From contig NZ_CAXUQC020000001.1 in assembly GCF_964253025.1 (NCBI RefSeq), positions 3,286,001 to 3,350,000 on the forward strand: a DNA stretch of 64,000 bases. The letters run 5' to 3'. This DNA is from Rhizobacter sp964253025. GTDB taxonomy: Bacteria; Pseudomonadota; Gammaproteobacteria; Burkholderiales; Burkholderiaceae_C. Positions 6,946-16,662 of this stretch are shown here, in pieces; the stretch's first letter is position 1, and each line of letters opens with the position of its first letter. The position numbers and the translations under genes were made by a program. The notes under the pieces are model-generated. The model ran no database searches and was not told the origin of the DNA. It worked only from the letters and a program-made list of their open reading frames with translations.

Positions 6946-8417
6946 ACGGCGCCGCACCCCGGTCCGCGGCGCGGGAGCGACCGGGCGCGGCGCCGAGGTG
7001 GCGTTCGCTGCGCGTGCGCCTGCTCGCGGCCACGCTCGTGGCCTTGTTGGTCGCCCTGGTGCTGGCCGGCCTGCTGCTCGCCAGCCTCTTTCGCGACCAT
7101 GTGATGCGGCAGTTCGAGGACGGCCTGGTGGCTCAGCTCGATCAGGTCACCGCGCGGCTCGAGTTCGACACCACCGGACAGCCCCGGATCGATCCCGCCT
7201 CGCTGAGTGATCCGCGCTGGTCCCGGCCCTACTCCGGGCTGTACTGGCAAGTCGACGACCTCCGGGCCGAGGCGCCGCGGCGTGCGGTGCTGCGATCGCG
7301 CTCGCTGTGGGACACCGAGCTCGCCGCGCCCGCCGACCAGGTACCCGACGGCGCGGTGCATGTGCACACCGTGCCCGGCCCGGGCGGCACGCACCTGTTG
7401 CTGGCCGAGCGAACCGTTCGGCCGCGCGACCCTCCGGCGCCCACGCTGCGCCTCCTGGTCGCCGCAGACCTCGCGGGCACCGAGGCGGCGGTGGATCGCT
7501 TCAACGGCGTGCTGGCCTGGTCGCTCGCCGTGCTGCTGCTCCTGTTGTGCGTGGCAGCGCTCGCCCAGGTCGCGGTGGGGCTGGCCCCGCTGCGGGCCCT
7601 GCAGCGCGCGCTCTCGGACGTGCAGGCCGGCCGCGAGCCGCGGCTGGCGGGGCACTTCCCTGCCGAGGTCCGGCCGCTGACCGATGACTTCAACCAGGTG
7701 CTCGACCGCAATGCCGAGCTGGTCGCCCGCGCCCGCACGCAGGCCGGCAACCTCGCCCATGCCATCAAGACGCCGCTGGCGGCCATGGCCCAGGGCGCGG
7801 CCGCCGCCCGCAAGGACAGCGGCGCCGCCGCCGAACTGCCCGACCTGGTGATGGAGCAGGTGGCGCTGGCCCGTCGCCATGTCGATTGGCAGCTGGCGCG
7901 CGTCCGGGCGGCTGCGGCGCAGGGCGGGCCGAGCCAGCGGGTGCCGGTGGCCCCGCTCGTGGCCGGCCTGCTGCGCGTGCTGGACAAGGTGCACGCCGAC
8001 CGGGCGTTGAACCTGGCCGCCCATCCCATCGACCCGGCGCTCTCGTTCAGCGGGGACGGGCAGGCGCTGCAGGAGATGCTGGGCAACCTGCTGGACAACG
8101 CCTGCAAGTGGGCGCGCCATGAGGTGCGAATCGCCGTGCACGCCCGGACCGGCACTGCCGGGCCGGGCGATGCGGAAGCGAAGACCGGCGCCCCGCTGCT
8201 GGAGGTTCACGTCGACGACGATGGGCCCGGCATCGCCCCGGAGCGGCGTGAGCTCGTCATGCAGCGCGGCACCCGGCTGGATGAGACCGTGCCCGGCAGC
8301 GGACTGGGCCTTGCCATCGTGCGCGAACTGGCCGAGCTGCAGGGCGGCGCGGTGGCGCTCGGTACGTCGCCGCTCGGGGGGCTGCGGGTCAGCCTGACGC
8401 TGCCCCGGGCCGACTGA
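6942..8417 (+). CDS. Sensor histidine kinase (PhoQ/QseC-like)
   Basis: A 491-residue membrane sensor with TM1 at about 27-50 and TM2 at about 190-212. They enclose a roughly 140-residue periplasmic domain (ARLEFDTTGQPRIDPASLSD to LLVAADLAGTEAAVDRF). A HAMP-like linker follows, then the H-box NLAHAIKTPLAAM with phospho-His H273, N-box EMLGNLLDNACKWA, G1 box VDDDGPGIAPE and G2 box GSGLGLAIVRELAELQGG. The NLAHxxKTPLA form is typical of the PhoQ-like group. Its periplasmic domain is the probable sensing site for the signal, possibly redox state or a ligand relayed by the PepSY protein. It is translationally coupled (ATGA) to the regulator gene. It is the last gene of this operon; the next gene starts 209 bp later. 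Confidence 0.93.
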   Translation: MNGAAPRSAARERPGAAPRWRSLRVRLLAATLVALLVALVLAGLLLASLFRDHVMRQFEDGLVAQLDQVTARLEFDTTGQPRIDPASLSDPRWSRPYSGLYWQVDDLRAEAPRRAVLRSRSLWDTELAAPADQVPDGAVHVHTVPGPGGTHLLLAERTVRPRDPPAPTLRLLVAADLAGTEAAVDRFNGVLAWSLAVLLLLLCVAALAQVAVGLAPLRALQRALSDVQAGREPRLAGHFPAEVRPLTDDFNQVLDRNAELVARARTQAGNLAHAIKTPLAAMAQGAAAARKDSGAAAELPDLVMEQVALARRHVDWQLARVRAAAAQGGPSQRVPVAPLVAGLLRVLDKVHADRALNLAAHPIDPALSFSGDGQALQEMLGNLLDNACKWARHEVRIAVHARTGTAGPGDAEAKTGAPLLEVHVDDDGPGIAPERRELVMQRGTRLDETVPGSGLGLAIVRELAELQGGAVALGTSPLGGLRVSLTLPRAD

Positions 8418-8420
8418 TGC

Positions 8421-8487
8421 GGCGCATCGGCATGGCCACGCCGGCGCGGACCGGGCCGGGCCCGGCTGCCCGCCGTGTCGATGCGCC
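8421..8487. repeat. Inverted repeat after the kinase gene
   Basis: The 9-bp arms GGCGCATCG (8421-8429) and CGATGCGCC (8479-8487) are perfect inverted repeats. The loop between them contains a further GC palindrome (CCGGGCCGGGCCCGG). It begins 3 bp after the kinase stop. It could fold as a transcript-end structure, but there is no T-run, so calling it a terminator would be a guess. Confidence 0.3.
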
Positions 8488-8626
8488 AGGCGTCTAGCCG
8501 GAAGGTCGGCGGGATGCCGTGCCGGCTTGGCTTACCATCACGCCCACTCCGCACGGCACAACGCCTCCCATCCCTTGAACCCGCTTCTTTCGCCTTCCGC
8601 TGTCCGCCGACGCAGCGTGCCTGCCC

Positions 8627-9244
8627 ATGGATAAGCCCGTGAACGCGCCCGCCGTGCGGCACACCCTGTTCGACGACGCCCAGGCCCTCGTCACCGGCAC
8701 GCTGCTGATCGCCCTCGGCGTCGCGATGTTCCGGCACGCCGGCCTCCTGACCGGCGGCACCGCGGGCCTGGCCTTCCTGGTGCACTACGCCACCGACCTG
8801 CGCTTCGGCGCCGTCTTCTTCGTCATCAACCTGCCGTTCTACTGGATCGCCTGGCGGCGCATGGGCCGGGTGTTCACCTTCAAGACCTTCGCCGCCGTGG
8901 CGCTGGTCTCGACCTTCACGGAGCTGCAGCCGCTGGTGCTTCGCTTCGAGTCGCTGCATCCCCTGTATGCCGCCGTGATGGGTGGCTTGCTGATGGGGGC
9001 CGGCTTCCTGATCCTGTTCCGTCACCAGGCCAGCCTGGGCGGCGTGGGCGTCGTCGCCCTGATGCTCCAGCAGGAGCGCGGCTGGAGCGCCGGGCGCATC
9101 CAGATGGGCGTCGATGCGGTCATCGTGCTGGCCGCCCTCTTCGTGGTGGAACCCGGGCGCATTGCAGCATCCCTGGTCGGCGCGCTGGCGCTCAACCTCA
9201 CCCTGGCGGTGAACCACAAGCCGGGCCGCTACGTGGCCATGTAG
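8627..9244 (+). CDS. YitT-family membrane protein
   Basis: A 205-residue protein with five to six hydrophobic segments. The sequence DDAQALVTGTLLIALGVAMF followed by HAGLLTGGTAGLAFLVHY is the family's N-terminal signature (glycine-rich LLTGGTAGxA loop). A matching second motif is ILFRHQASLGGVGVVALML. Members of the YitT (DUF161) family are polytopic inner-membrane proteins of unknown function. This one lacks the cytoplasmic DUF2179 domain of the longer Bacillus proteins, as is common in Proteobacteria. Eight residues upstream of the Asp-Asp-Ala-Gln motif are unconserved, so the ATG at 8627 is the simplest start; no strong ribosome-binding site is visible. It lies 136 bp upstream of glgB in the same orientation, with no evident link. 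Confidence 0.82.
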   Translation: MDKPVNAPAVRHTLFDDAQALVTGTLLIALGVAMFRHAGLLTGGTAGLAFLVHYATDLRFGAVFFVINLPFYWIAWRRMGRVFTFKTFAAVALVSTFTELQPLVLRFESLHPLYAAVMGGLLMGAGFLILFRHQASLGGVGVVALMLQQERGWSAGRIQMGVDAVIVLAALFVVEPGRIAASLVGALALNLTLAVNHKPGRYVAM

Positions 9245-9380
9245 GTCGTTCCCATGCCTGGCGGCGGTCCTTGCTGCCACGCAACATGACCCGTCGACCG
9301 AGGACGGGTACGTCGCTTGCCTGAAGGGGGCCACCGGTGGGGTGCACGCGCACTCCTCCGGCCTTCAGGAGAGCGAACGC

Positions 9381-11264
9381 GTGATCACCGACCAGGACCT
9401 GTACCTCTTTGCCGAAGGCACCCATGCCCGGCTCCACGACCGCCTCGGCTGCCACCTGCTGCCGCAGGGCGGTGCGGACTTCGCCGTGTGGGCACCCAAT
9501 GCGGAGGCCGTGTCGGTCATCGGTGAGTGGAACGGATGGGATCCGTCGGCCGACCGGCTCGTTCGCCACGACAACCGCAGCGGCCTGTGGCATGGCCGGG
9601 TGGCCGGCGTCCAGCGCGGTCAGGTCTACAAGTACCGGGTCATCGGACCCGGGCGGCATTACACGGTCGACAAGGCCGACCCGCATGCCTTCGCGACGGA
9701 GCTGCCGCCGGCCACCGGCTCGCGCGCCTGGACGCTCGAATACGACTGGAACGATGCCGAGTGGATGCGTGACCGCAAGGCACGCAACGCGCTGGGCGCG
9801 CCGGTGTCCATCTACGAGGTGCACCCCGGCTCCTGGCGGCGCGAGGACGGACGCATGCTCGGCTACCGGGAACTCGCCCACGCACTGGCCGACTACGTGA
9901 CCGAGATGGGCTTCACCCACGTGGAGCTCATGCCGATCACGGAGCACCCGTTCTACGGCTCATGGGGCTACCAGACCACCGGCTACTTCGCGCCGACCGC
10001 CCGCTATGGCACGCCGCAGGACTTCATGTACTTCGTGGACCACCTGCACCAGCGGGGCATCGGCGTGCTCCTCGACTGGGTGCCGTCCCACTTCCCGACC
10101 GACGAACACGGCCTGCAGTACTTCGACGGCACCCATCTCTACGAGCACGCCGACCCGCGGCAGGGCTTCCACCCCGACTGGAACTCCAGCATCTTCAACT
10201 ACGGTCGCGGCGAGGTGCGCAGCTTCTTGATTTCCTCGGCCCTGTTCTGGCTGGAAACCTACCACCTCGACGGCCTCCGCGTCGACGCCGTGGCGTCCAT
10301 GCTGTACCTCGACTACGGGCGCAAGCACGACGAGTGGATTCCGAACCGCCACGGCGGCAAGGAGAACCTGGACGCCATCCAGTTCCTGCGGGCGCTCAAC
10401 GAGGCGGTCTACCGCGAGCACCCCGACGTCATGACCGTGGCCGAGGAGTCGACCGCCTGGCCGCAGGTGTCGCGCCCCACCTCCTCGGGCGGGCTCGGCT
10501 TCGGCATGAAATGGAACATGGGCTGGATGCACGACACGCTCGCCTTCATGCGCGACGATCCCATCCACCGCAAGTACCACCTGGGGCGCCTGACCTTCTC
10601 GCTGATCTACGCCTTCAACGAGAACTTCGTGCTGCCGTTGTCGCACGACGAGGTGGTGCACGGCAAGGGCTCGCTGCTCGACAAGATGCCCGGCGACCCC
10701 TGGCGCAAGTTCGCCAACCTGCGTACCCTGCTCTCGCTGATGTGGACCCACCCGGGCAAGAAGCTGCTCTTCATGGGCGGCGAATTCGGCCAGGGGCGCG
10801 AGTGGACGCACGAGGGGCAGCTCGAGTGGCAGCTGACCGACCTGCAGGAGCACCGCGGTGTGCAGCGCATGGTGGCCCAGCTCAATGCGCTGATGCGACG
10901 CGAGCCGGCGCTTCACGAGATGGACTTTTCTCCGGAAGGCTTCGAGTGGGTCGAGGCCCACGACGCGGAAGCTACCGTGATCGCCTTCATTCGCTACGGC
11001 CGCGGCGGCGCGGAGCCCGTGCTCGTGGCGATCAACCTCACGCCCATGCCCCGTTCCGCCTACCGCCTGGGCGTGCCCCGCGCGGGGCACTGGCGGGAGA
11101 TCTTCAACTCCGACGCGCAGGACTACGGCGGCAGCGGCTGGGGCAACCTGGGCGGCGTCAGCTCGAAGCCGGCGCCTTGTCACGGCCGGGAGCACAGCGT
11201 GGAGCTGACGCTGCCGCCGCTGTCCACCGTGGTGCTCAAGCATGAACCGCAATCCGACCGCTGA
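9381..11264 (+). CDS. glgB: 1,4-alpha-glucan branching enzyme
   Basis: A 627-residue GH13 branching enzyme that makes alpha-1,6 branches in glycogen. It has an N-terminal CBM48 module (FAVWAPNAEAVSVIGEWNGW). The catalytic barrel holds region I DWVPSHF, nucleophile D302 in GLRVDAVASM, acid/base E355 in VAEESTAWP and D423 in LSHDEVVHGKGS. The C-terminal segment FMGGEFGQGREW is typical. The start is taken as GTG at 9381 because AGGAGAG lies 7 nt upstream and the protein then opens ITDQDLYLF like relatives; an earlier GTG (9342) has a poorer site. It is the first gene of the alpha-glucan/trehalose cluster, and glgE begins inside its last 23 bp. Shorter than the roughly 730-residue E. coli enzyme because it lacks the extra N-terminal module. 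Confidence 0.95.
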   Translation: MITDQDLYLFAEGTHARLHDRLGCHLLPQGGADFAVWAPNAEAVSVIGEWNGWDPSADRLVRHDNRSGLWHGRVAGVQRGQVYKYRVIGPGRHYTVDKADPHAFATELPPATGSRAWTLEYDWNDAEWMRDRKARNALGAPVSIYEVHPGSWRREDGRMLGYRELAHALADYVTEMGFTHVELMPITEHPFYGSWGYQTTGYFAPTARYGTPQDFMYFVDHLHQRGIGVLLDWVPSHFPTDEHGLQYFDGTHLYEHADPRQGFHPDWNSSIFNYGRGEVRSFLISSALFWLETYHLDGLRVDAVASMLYLDYGRKHDEWIPNRHGGKENLDAIQFLRALNEAVYREHPDVMTVAEESTAWPQVSRPTSSGGLGFGMKWNMGWMHDTLAFMRDDPIHRKYHLGRLTFSLIYAFNENFVLPLSHDEVVHGKGSLLDKMPGDPWRKFANLRTLLSLMWTHPGKKLLFMGGEFGQGREWTHEGQLEWQLTDLQEHRGVQRMVAQLNALMRREPALHEMDFSPEGFEWVEAHDAEATVIAFIRYGRGGAEPVLVAINLTPMPRSAYRLGVPRAGHWREIFNSDAQDYGGSGWGNLGGVSSKPAPCHGREHSVELTLPPLSTVVLKHEPQSDR

Positions 11265-13275
11265 ACCCCGTCTCCCCGAGCACGGCCGCATTCGTGCCGT
11301 CATCGATGCCGTGCTGCCCGTCGTGGACGGCGGGCGCTTCGCCGTGAAGTGCGTGGCCGGCGAACCCTTCGAGGTGACGGCGCACTGCTTCACCGACGGC
11401 CATGACCTCGTGCGTGTGCGATTGCAATGGGGTGCCGACGGCGACGAGCAGCCGACCGAGGTGGAGATGGTGGCCACCGGCAACGACGAATGGCGCGGTT
11501 GCTTCGTGCCGCTCGCGCCGGGGCGCTACCACTACCGCGTGGCGGCCTGGGTCGACAGCGTGCGCAGCTGGCGCCACGAACTCGTCCGCCGGGTCGATCC
11601 GGAGGACATCCGGGTGGCCGCCCTCACCGGCGCCTCGCTGCTGGCTGCCACCGCTCGGCGGGCGACGCGGCGCGAGGACGCCGAGCAACTCGACGCCTGG
11701 GTGACCCGCCTGCGCACGCAGGCCGCCGCCCGCGCCAGCGACCCCGTGGCGTTGAAGGCGCTCGCGCTCGACGAAAACCTGGCCGCTGTGGCCGACCGCT
11801 ACCCCGACCGCAGCCTGCAGACCGTTCACCCGGTCGCGCTGCCGCTCGTGGCCGACCGGCCGCGGGCGCGTTTCAGCGCCTGGTACGAGCTCTTTCCGCG
11901 CTCGGCGTCATCGCAGCCGGGCCGCCACGGCACCTTGCGCGACGTCGAAGCGCGGCTGCCTTACGTGGCCGACATGGGATTCGACGTGCTCTACCTGCCG
12001 CCCATCCACCCGATCGGGCGTGAGCGGCGCAAGGGTCGCAACAACACGCTGGTGGCGCTCGAAGGCGACGTGGGAAGCCCCTGGGCCATCGGCGCACGCG
12101 AAGGCGGCCACGTCGCCATCCTCCCCGAACTCGGCACGGCCGAGGATTTCCGTCGTCTCGTCGCCTCGGCCCGCAAGCTCGACATCGACCTGGCGATGGA
12201 CATCGCCTTCCAGTGCGCACCGGACCACCCCTGGGTGAAGGAGCACCCGGGCTGGTTCCGGCACCGCCCCGACGGCAGCGTGCAGTACGCCGAGAACCCG
12301 CCCAAGAAGTACCAGGACATCTACCCGTTCGACTTCGAATGCGACGACTGGCAAGGCCTGTGGCAGGCCTTGAAGGGTGTGTTCGAACACTGGATCGGCG
12401 AGGGCGTTACCGTGTTCCGGGTCGACAACCCGCACACCAAGGCCTTTCCTTTCTGGGAGTGGGTCATCGGGGAGATCAACCGCGCGCATCCGGAGGTGCT
12501 GTTCCTGGCCGAGGCCTTCACCCGTCCCAAGGTGATGCACCGGCTGGCCAAGCTCGGTTTCTCGCAGTCGTACACCTACTTCACCTGGCGCAACACGCGC
12601 GAGGAACTCACGGAGTACTTCACCGAACTCGCCCACGGCCCGGGGCGCAGCTATTTCCGGCCCAACGTCTGGCCGAACACGCCGGACATCCTCAACGAAC
12701 ACCTGCACGGCGCCAACCGCGCCACCTTCGCCATGCGATTCGTGCTCGCCGGGCTGCTGTGCAGCAGCTACGGCATCTACGGGCCGGCCTACGAACTGCT
12801 GGAGAACCGGCCACGCGAGGCGGGCAGCGAGGAGTACCTCGACTCCGAAAAGTACCAGCTGCGCCACTGGGACCTGGACCGGCCCGACAGTCTGCGCCCG
12901 CTCATCACGCGGGTGAACCAGATCCGGCGCGCCCACCCGGCCCTGCACGACAACGCAGGCCTCCAGTTCCACCCCGCCGACAACGGCGAGTTCCTGGTCT
13001 GGTCGAAGCAGACCGCCGACGCGGACGACACCGTGCTGGTCATCGCCAACCTCGACCCGCACAACGTCCAGTCGGGCTGGGTGGACCTGGATCTGGATGC
13101 GCTCGGCATTCCACAGGATGCGGCGTACCAGGTGCGCGATGTGCTCAACGGCGACAGCTACACCTGGCGCGGCGCTCGCAACTTCGTGATCCTGGACCCG
13201 GCGCGCACGCCGGCCCACGTCTTCCATGTCACGCCGCATGCACGCAGCGAGCAGGACTTCAAGGACTTCGTCTGA
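11242..13275 (+). CDS. glgE: Alpha-1,4-glucan:maltose-1-phosphate maltosyltransferase
   Basis: A 677-residue GlgE that extends alpha-1,4-glucans with maltose units from maltose-1-phosphate. The N-terminal beta domain spans about 1-130. The catalytic barrel contains DVLYLPPIHPIGRERRKGRN, IAFQCAPDHPWVKEHPGWF and AENPPKKYQDIYPFDFE. Nucleophile D395 is in FRVDNPHTKAFPFW, general acid E424 in LFLAEAFTRPKVMH and D482 in WPNTPDILNE. These positions nearly coincide with those of the characterised actinobacterial enzyme. It overlaps glgB by 23 bp and precedes the TreS-maltokinase fusion, which can supply its substrate. Having glgE beside glgC and glgA in one locus implies two routes to polymer. Confidence 0.95.
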   Translation: MNRNPTAEPRLPEHGRIRAVIDAVLPVVDGGRFAVKCVAGEPFEVTAHCFTDGHDLVRVRLQWGADGDEQPTEVEMVATGNDEWRGCFVPLAPGRYHYRVAAWVDSVRSWRHELVRRVDPEDIRVAALTGASLLAATARRATRREDAEQLDAWVTRLRTQAAARASDPVALKALALDENLAAVADRYPDRSLQTVHPVALPLVADRPRARFSAWYELFPRSASSQPGRHGTLRDVEARLPYVADMGFDVLYLPPIHPIGRERRKGRNNTLVALEGDVGSPWAIGAREGGHVAILPELGTAEDFRRLVASARKLDIDLAMDIAFQCAPDHPWVKEHPGWFRHRPDGSVQYAENPPKKYQDIYPFDFECDDWQGLWQALKGVFEHWIGEGVTVFRVDNPHTKAFPFWEWVIGEINRAHPEVLFLAEAFTRPKVMHRLAKLGFSQSYTYFTWRNTREELTEYFTELAHGPGRSYFRPNVWPNTPDILNEHLHGANRATFAMRFVLAGLLCSSYGIYGPAYELLENRPREAGSEEYLDSEKYQLRHWDLDRPDSLRPLITRVNQIRRAHPALHDNAGLQFHPADNGEFLVWSKQTADADDTVLVIANLDPHNVQSGWVDLDLDALGIPQDAAYQVRDVLNGDSYTWRGARNFVILDPARTPAHVFHVTPHARSEQDFKDFV

Positions 13276-13288
13276 AAGCGGGGAGCCG

Positions 13289-16200
13289 ATGAACGCACCG
13301 TACACGCCACGCCTGGAAGACGCCGAGCAAGGCGCCACGATACCGGTCACCGACGAGGCGCTCTGGTACAAGGACGCGGTCATCTACCAAGTCAACGTCA
13401 AGGCCTTCTTCGATTCGAACGACGACGGCGTGGGTGACTTCCGCGGCCTGGCCAGCAAGCTGGACTACATCAAGGAGCTGGGCGTCAACACGCTCTGGCT
13501 GATGCCCTTCTATCCGTCGCCCCTGAAGGACGATGGCTACGACATCGCCGACTACCACGACGTGCACCCGCAGTACGGCACGCTCGACGACTTCCGCACG
13601 ATGCTCGACGAGGCCCATCGGCGCGACCTCAAGGTGATCACCGAGCTCGTCATCAACCACACCTCGGACGCCCACCCCTGGTTCCAGGCCGCCCGCCGCG
13701 CGCCGCCCGGTTCGCCGGAACGCGAGTTCTACGTCTGGAGCGACACCGACCAGAAGTACCAGGGCACGCGCATCATCTTCACCGACACCGAGACGTCCAA
13801 CTGGACCTGGGACCCGGTGGCCAAGGCCTACTTCTGGCACCGCTTCTTCAGCCACCAGCCCGACCTCAACTTCGACAACCCGGCCGTGCTGGAAGCCATC
13901 TTCAAGACGATGCGCTTCTGGCTGGACATGGGCGTCGATGGCTTCCGCCTGGACGCCATCCCGTACCTCGTCGAGCGGGACGGCACGAACAACGAGAACC
14001 TGCCCGAGACCCACGCCGTCATCAAGCAGCTGCGCGCGGCCATCGACGCCGACTACCCGAACCGCTTCCTGCTGGCCGAGGCCAACCAGTGGCCCGAGGA
14101 CGTGCGGGAGTACTTCGGCGATGGGGACGAATGCCACGCGGCGTACCACTTCCCGCTGATGCCGCGCATGTACATGGCCATCGCCCAGGAGGATCGCTTC
14201 CCGGTGGTGGAGATCATGCAGCAGACGCCGGACATCCCGGACGCCTGCCAGTGGGCCATCTTCCTGCGCAACCACGACGAGCTGACGCTCGAGATGGTGA
14301 CGAGCAAGGAGCGGGACTACATGTACAACACCTACGCGGCCGACCCGCGGGCCCGCATCAACCTCGGCATCCGGCGGCGGCTGGCACCGCTGATGGACAA
14401 CGACATCGAGCGGGTCAAGCTGATGAACAGCCTGCTGCTGTCCATGCGCGGTTCGCCGATCATCTACTACGGCGACGAGCTCGGCATGGGCGACAACGTC
14501 TTCATCGGCGACCGCAACGGCGTGCGAACCCCGATGCAGTGGTCGCCCGACCGCAACGCCGGGTTCTCGCGGGCCGACCCCCAGCGCCTGTACCTGCCGC
14601 CCATCATGGACGCCATCTACGGGCACCAGGCGGTGAACGTCGAGTCGCAGATCCGCGACCCGTCTTCGCTGCTCAACTGGATGCGTCGCCTGCTCGCCAT
14701 GCGGCAGACCAGCCGGGCCTTCGGCCGCGGACAACTGGTGTTCCTCAAGCCCGGCAACCGCAAGGTGCTCGCCTATCTGCGCGAGCACGACGGCGAAGCC
14801 ATCCTGTGCGTGGCCAACCTCGCCCGCACCGCGCAACCGGTGGAGCTCGATCTCTCCCGCTACCGCGGTCGCGTGCCCGTCGAGATGCTCGGGCGCACGG
14901 CCTTCCCGCCGGTCGGCGACCTGCCCTACCTGCTCACCTTGCAGGCCTACGGCTTCTACTGGTTCCGGCTGTCCGAGAACGCCGAGGTGCCGAGCTGGCA
15001 CACCGAGGTGCTGCCCACCGAGGAGCGGCCGGTGTTCGTCCTCTTCGACGGCTGGTTCAGCCTGTTCCGCGAGGAGGTGGTGCCCTGGCGCATCGGGCTG
15101 GCGGTCAAGACCCGCAACACCTTCGAGACCGACACCCTGCCCCGCTACATGGAAGGCCAGCGTTGGTACGGTGCCAAGGGAGACGCCATCAAGGCCGCCC
15201 GCATCACCGAGCGGGCCGTGTGGGATCCGTCGGGTGACGGCAGCAGCACGGGCGGGGGCTGGCTGCTGCCGCTGATCGAGGTGGAAGGCGGCAGCGAGAA
15301 CGGGCGCTATTTCGTGCCGCTCGCCCTGGCCTGGGAGCGCGACAGCGAGGAGCGGCTGCGCCTGCTCGCCCCCGCAGGCGTCGCCCGCATCCGCCAGCAG
15401 GCCGAAGTCGGGGTGATGGCCGACGCCTATGCCGACGAGCCCTTCTGCCGCGCGCTCATCGGTGCGATGGGCCGGGGCACGGACGTGGCCGGCACCGCTG
15501 GCACCTTCGAGTTCCGGGCGACCAGTGCATTCCGCAAGCTCGGCGCCGACGACATCGCCGAGCTGCCGTTCAGCCGCGCGCAGGCCCAGACCAGCAACAC
15601 CATCGTCACCATCGGCGAGCGCCTGTTCCTCAAGGGCTACCGCCGGGCGCGCCCCGGCATCAATCCCGAAGTGGAGATGGGGCGCTTCCTCACCGAGGTG
15701 GCCAAGTTCCCCAATTGCGTGCCCATCGCCGGCACCCTCACCCACGTGACCCGCGCCGGCGAACCCACGGTGCTCGCGAGCCTGCAGGCCTACGTGGCCA
15801 ACCAGGGGGACGGCTGGGCCTACACGACGAACTACCTGCAGCGCCACCTGGAGCTGTGCCGCACCAGCATGGAAGCCGTCCCGGCCGATGTCCACGGCGG
15901 CTACCTGGAACTGGTGCGCACGCTCGGCCAGCGCACGGCGGAACTGCACCTCGCGCTCGCCACGCGCAGCGGCGACCCGGCATTCGAACCGGAACCGCTG
16001 AACAACGCCGACATGGCGGCGCACGGCACCCGTCTGGCATCCGATGTCGCCGCCGCCCTGGCGCGGCTTCAGGCACGGCAGCAAGACCTCGGTGGAGACT
16101 GCGCCGAGGACGCCAAGGCGGTGCTGGCCGCCCGTGACCGGCTGCTGGGCCGGGTCAACGCGCTGACCTCCCGCGTTCCGGCGGCCCTCAAGACCCGCTT

Positions 16201-16642
16201 CCACGGCGACTACCACCTGGCCCAGGTGCTGCTCACGAAGAACGACTTCATCATCACCGACCTCGAAGGCGAACCCAGCCGCTCGGTGGAGGAACGCCGA
16301 CGCAAGGACTCCCCCCTGCGCGACGTGGCCGGCATGCTGCGCTCCTTCAGCTATGCCCGCCTGACCGCCTTGCGTGCCGCAGCGACCACGGCGGACCAGT
16401 GGGCGCTGCTCTCGCCCCTATCGCAACAGTGGGAAACCGAGGTTCGGCAAGCCTTCCTCGCGGCGTACGATGCCACCGCGCAGGGCGCCGGACTGTACGA
16501 GCAGCTGGCTCCCGGGCACGGGCTCCTCGGCCTCTTCGAGCTGGAGAAGGCCGTCTACGAACTGCAGTACGAACTCGACAACCGCCCTGACTGGGTGTGC
16601 ATTCCGCTCCAGGGCATCCTGGGCGTCATCGGTGCTGCCTGA
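13289..16642 (+). CDS. treS: Trehalose synthase / maltokinase fusion protein
   Basis: A 1117-residue bifunctional protein. Residues 1-560 are a GH13 trehalose synthase that interconverts trehalose and maltose: WYKDAVIYQVNVKAFFDSND, nucleophile D222 in GFRLDAIPYL, E264 in LLAEANQWPED and D330 in RNHDELTLEM. After about residue 590 comes a maltokinase (Mak/Pep2): MEGQRWYGAKGDAIKAARI, then FLKGYRRARPGINPEVEMG. The kinase site follows as HGDYHLAQVLL (D974) with ITDLEGEPSRSVEERRRKD (D991), the phosphotransferase fold. Together they turn trehalose into maltose-1-phosphate for GlgE. TreS-Mak fusions are known in several phyla. The ATG at 13289 has GGGGAG 4 nt upstream and lies 13 bp after the glgE stop; the open frame further upstream lies within glgE. 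Confidence 0.95.
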   Translation: MNAPYTPRLEDAEQGATIPVTDEALWYKDAVIYQVNVKAFFDSNDDGVGDFRGLASKLDYIKELGVNTLWLMPFYPSPLKDDGYDIADYHDVHPQYGTLDDFRTMLDEAHRRDLKVITELVINHTSDAHPWFQAARRAPPGSPEREFYVWSDTDQKYQGTRIIFTDTETSNWTWDPVAKAYFWHRFFSHQPDLNFDNPAVLEAIFKTMRFWLDMGVDGFRLDAIPYLVERDGTNNENLPETHAVIKQLRAAIDADYPNRFLLAEANQWPEDVREYFGDGDECHAAYHFPLMPRMYMAIAQEDRFPVVEIMQQTPDIPDACQWAIFLRNHDELTLEMVTSKERDYMYNTYAADPRARINLGIRRRLAPLMDNDIERVKLMNSLLLSMRGSPIIYYGDELGMGDNVFIGDRNGVRTPMQWSPDRNAGFSRADPQRLYLPPIMDAIYGHQAVNVESQIRDPSSLLNWMRRLLAMRQTSRAFGRGQLVFLKPGNRKVLAYLREHDGEAILCVANLARTAQPVELDLSRYRGRVPVEMLGRTAFPPVGDLPYLLTLQAYGFYWFRLSENAEVPSWHTEVLPTEERPVFVLFDGWFSLFREEVVPWRIGLAVKTRNTFETDTLPRYMEGQRWYGAKGDAIKAARITERAVWDPSGDGSSTGGGWLLPLIEVEGGSENGRYFVPLALAWERDSEERLRLLAPAGVARIRQQAEVGVMADAYADEPFCRALIGAMGRGTDVAGTAGTFEFRATSAFRKLGADDIAELPFSRAQAQTSNTIVTIGERLFLKGYRRARPGINPEVEMGRFLTEVAKFPNCVPIAGTLTHVTRAGEPTVLASLQAYVANQGDGWAYTTNYLQRHLELCRTSMEAVPADVHGGYLELVRTLGQRTAELHLALATRSGDPAFEPEPLNNADMAAHGTRLASDVAAALARLQARQQDLGGDCAEDAKAVLAARDRLLGRVNALTSRVPAALKTRFHGDYHLAQVLLTKNDFIITDLEGEPSRSVEERRRKDSPLRDVAGMLRSFSYARLTALRAAATTADQWALLSPLSQQWETEVRQAFLAAYDATAQGAGLYEQLAPGHGLLGLFELEKAVYELQYELDNRPDWVCIPLQGILGVIGAA

Positions 16643-16662
16643 GGCCACGAGGAGAAAACGCA

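Noticed and set aside
13259..16216. A 985-codon minus-strand open frame opposite the treS-maltokinase fusion.
   Set aside because: Same antisense effect of high GC; no motif, and the sense protein is complete.
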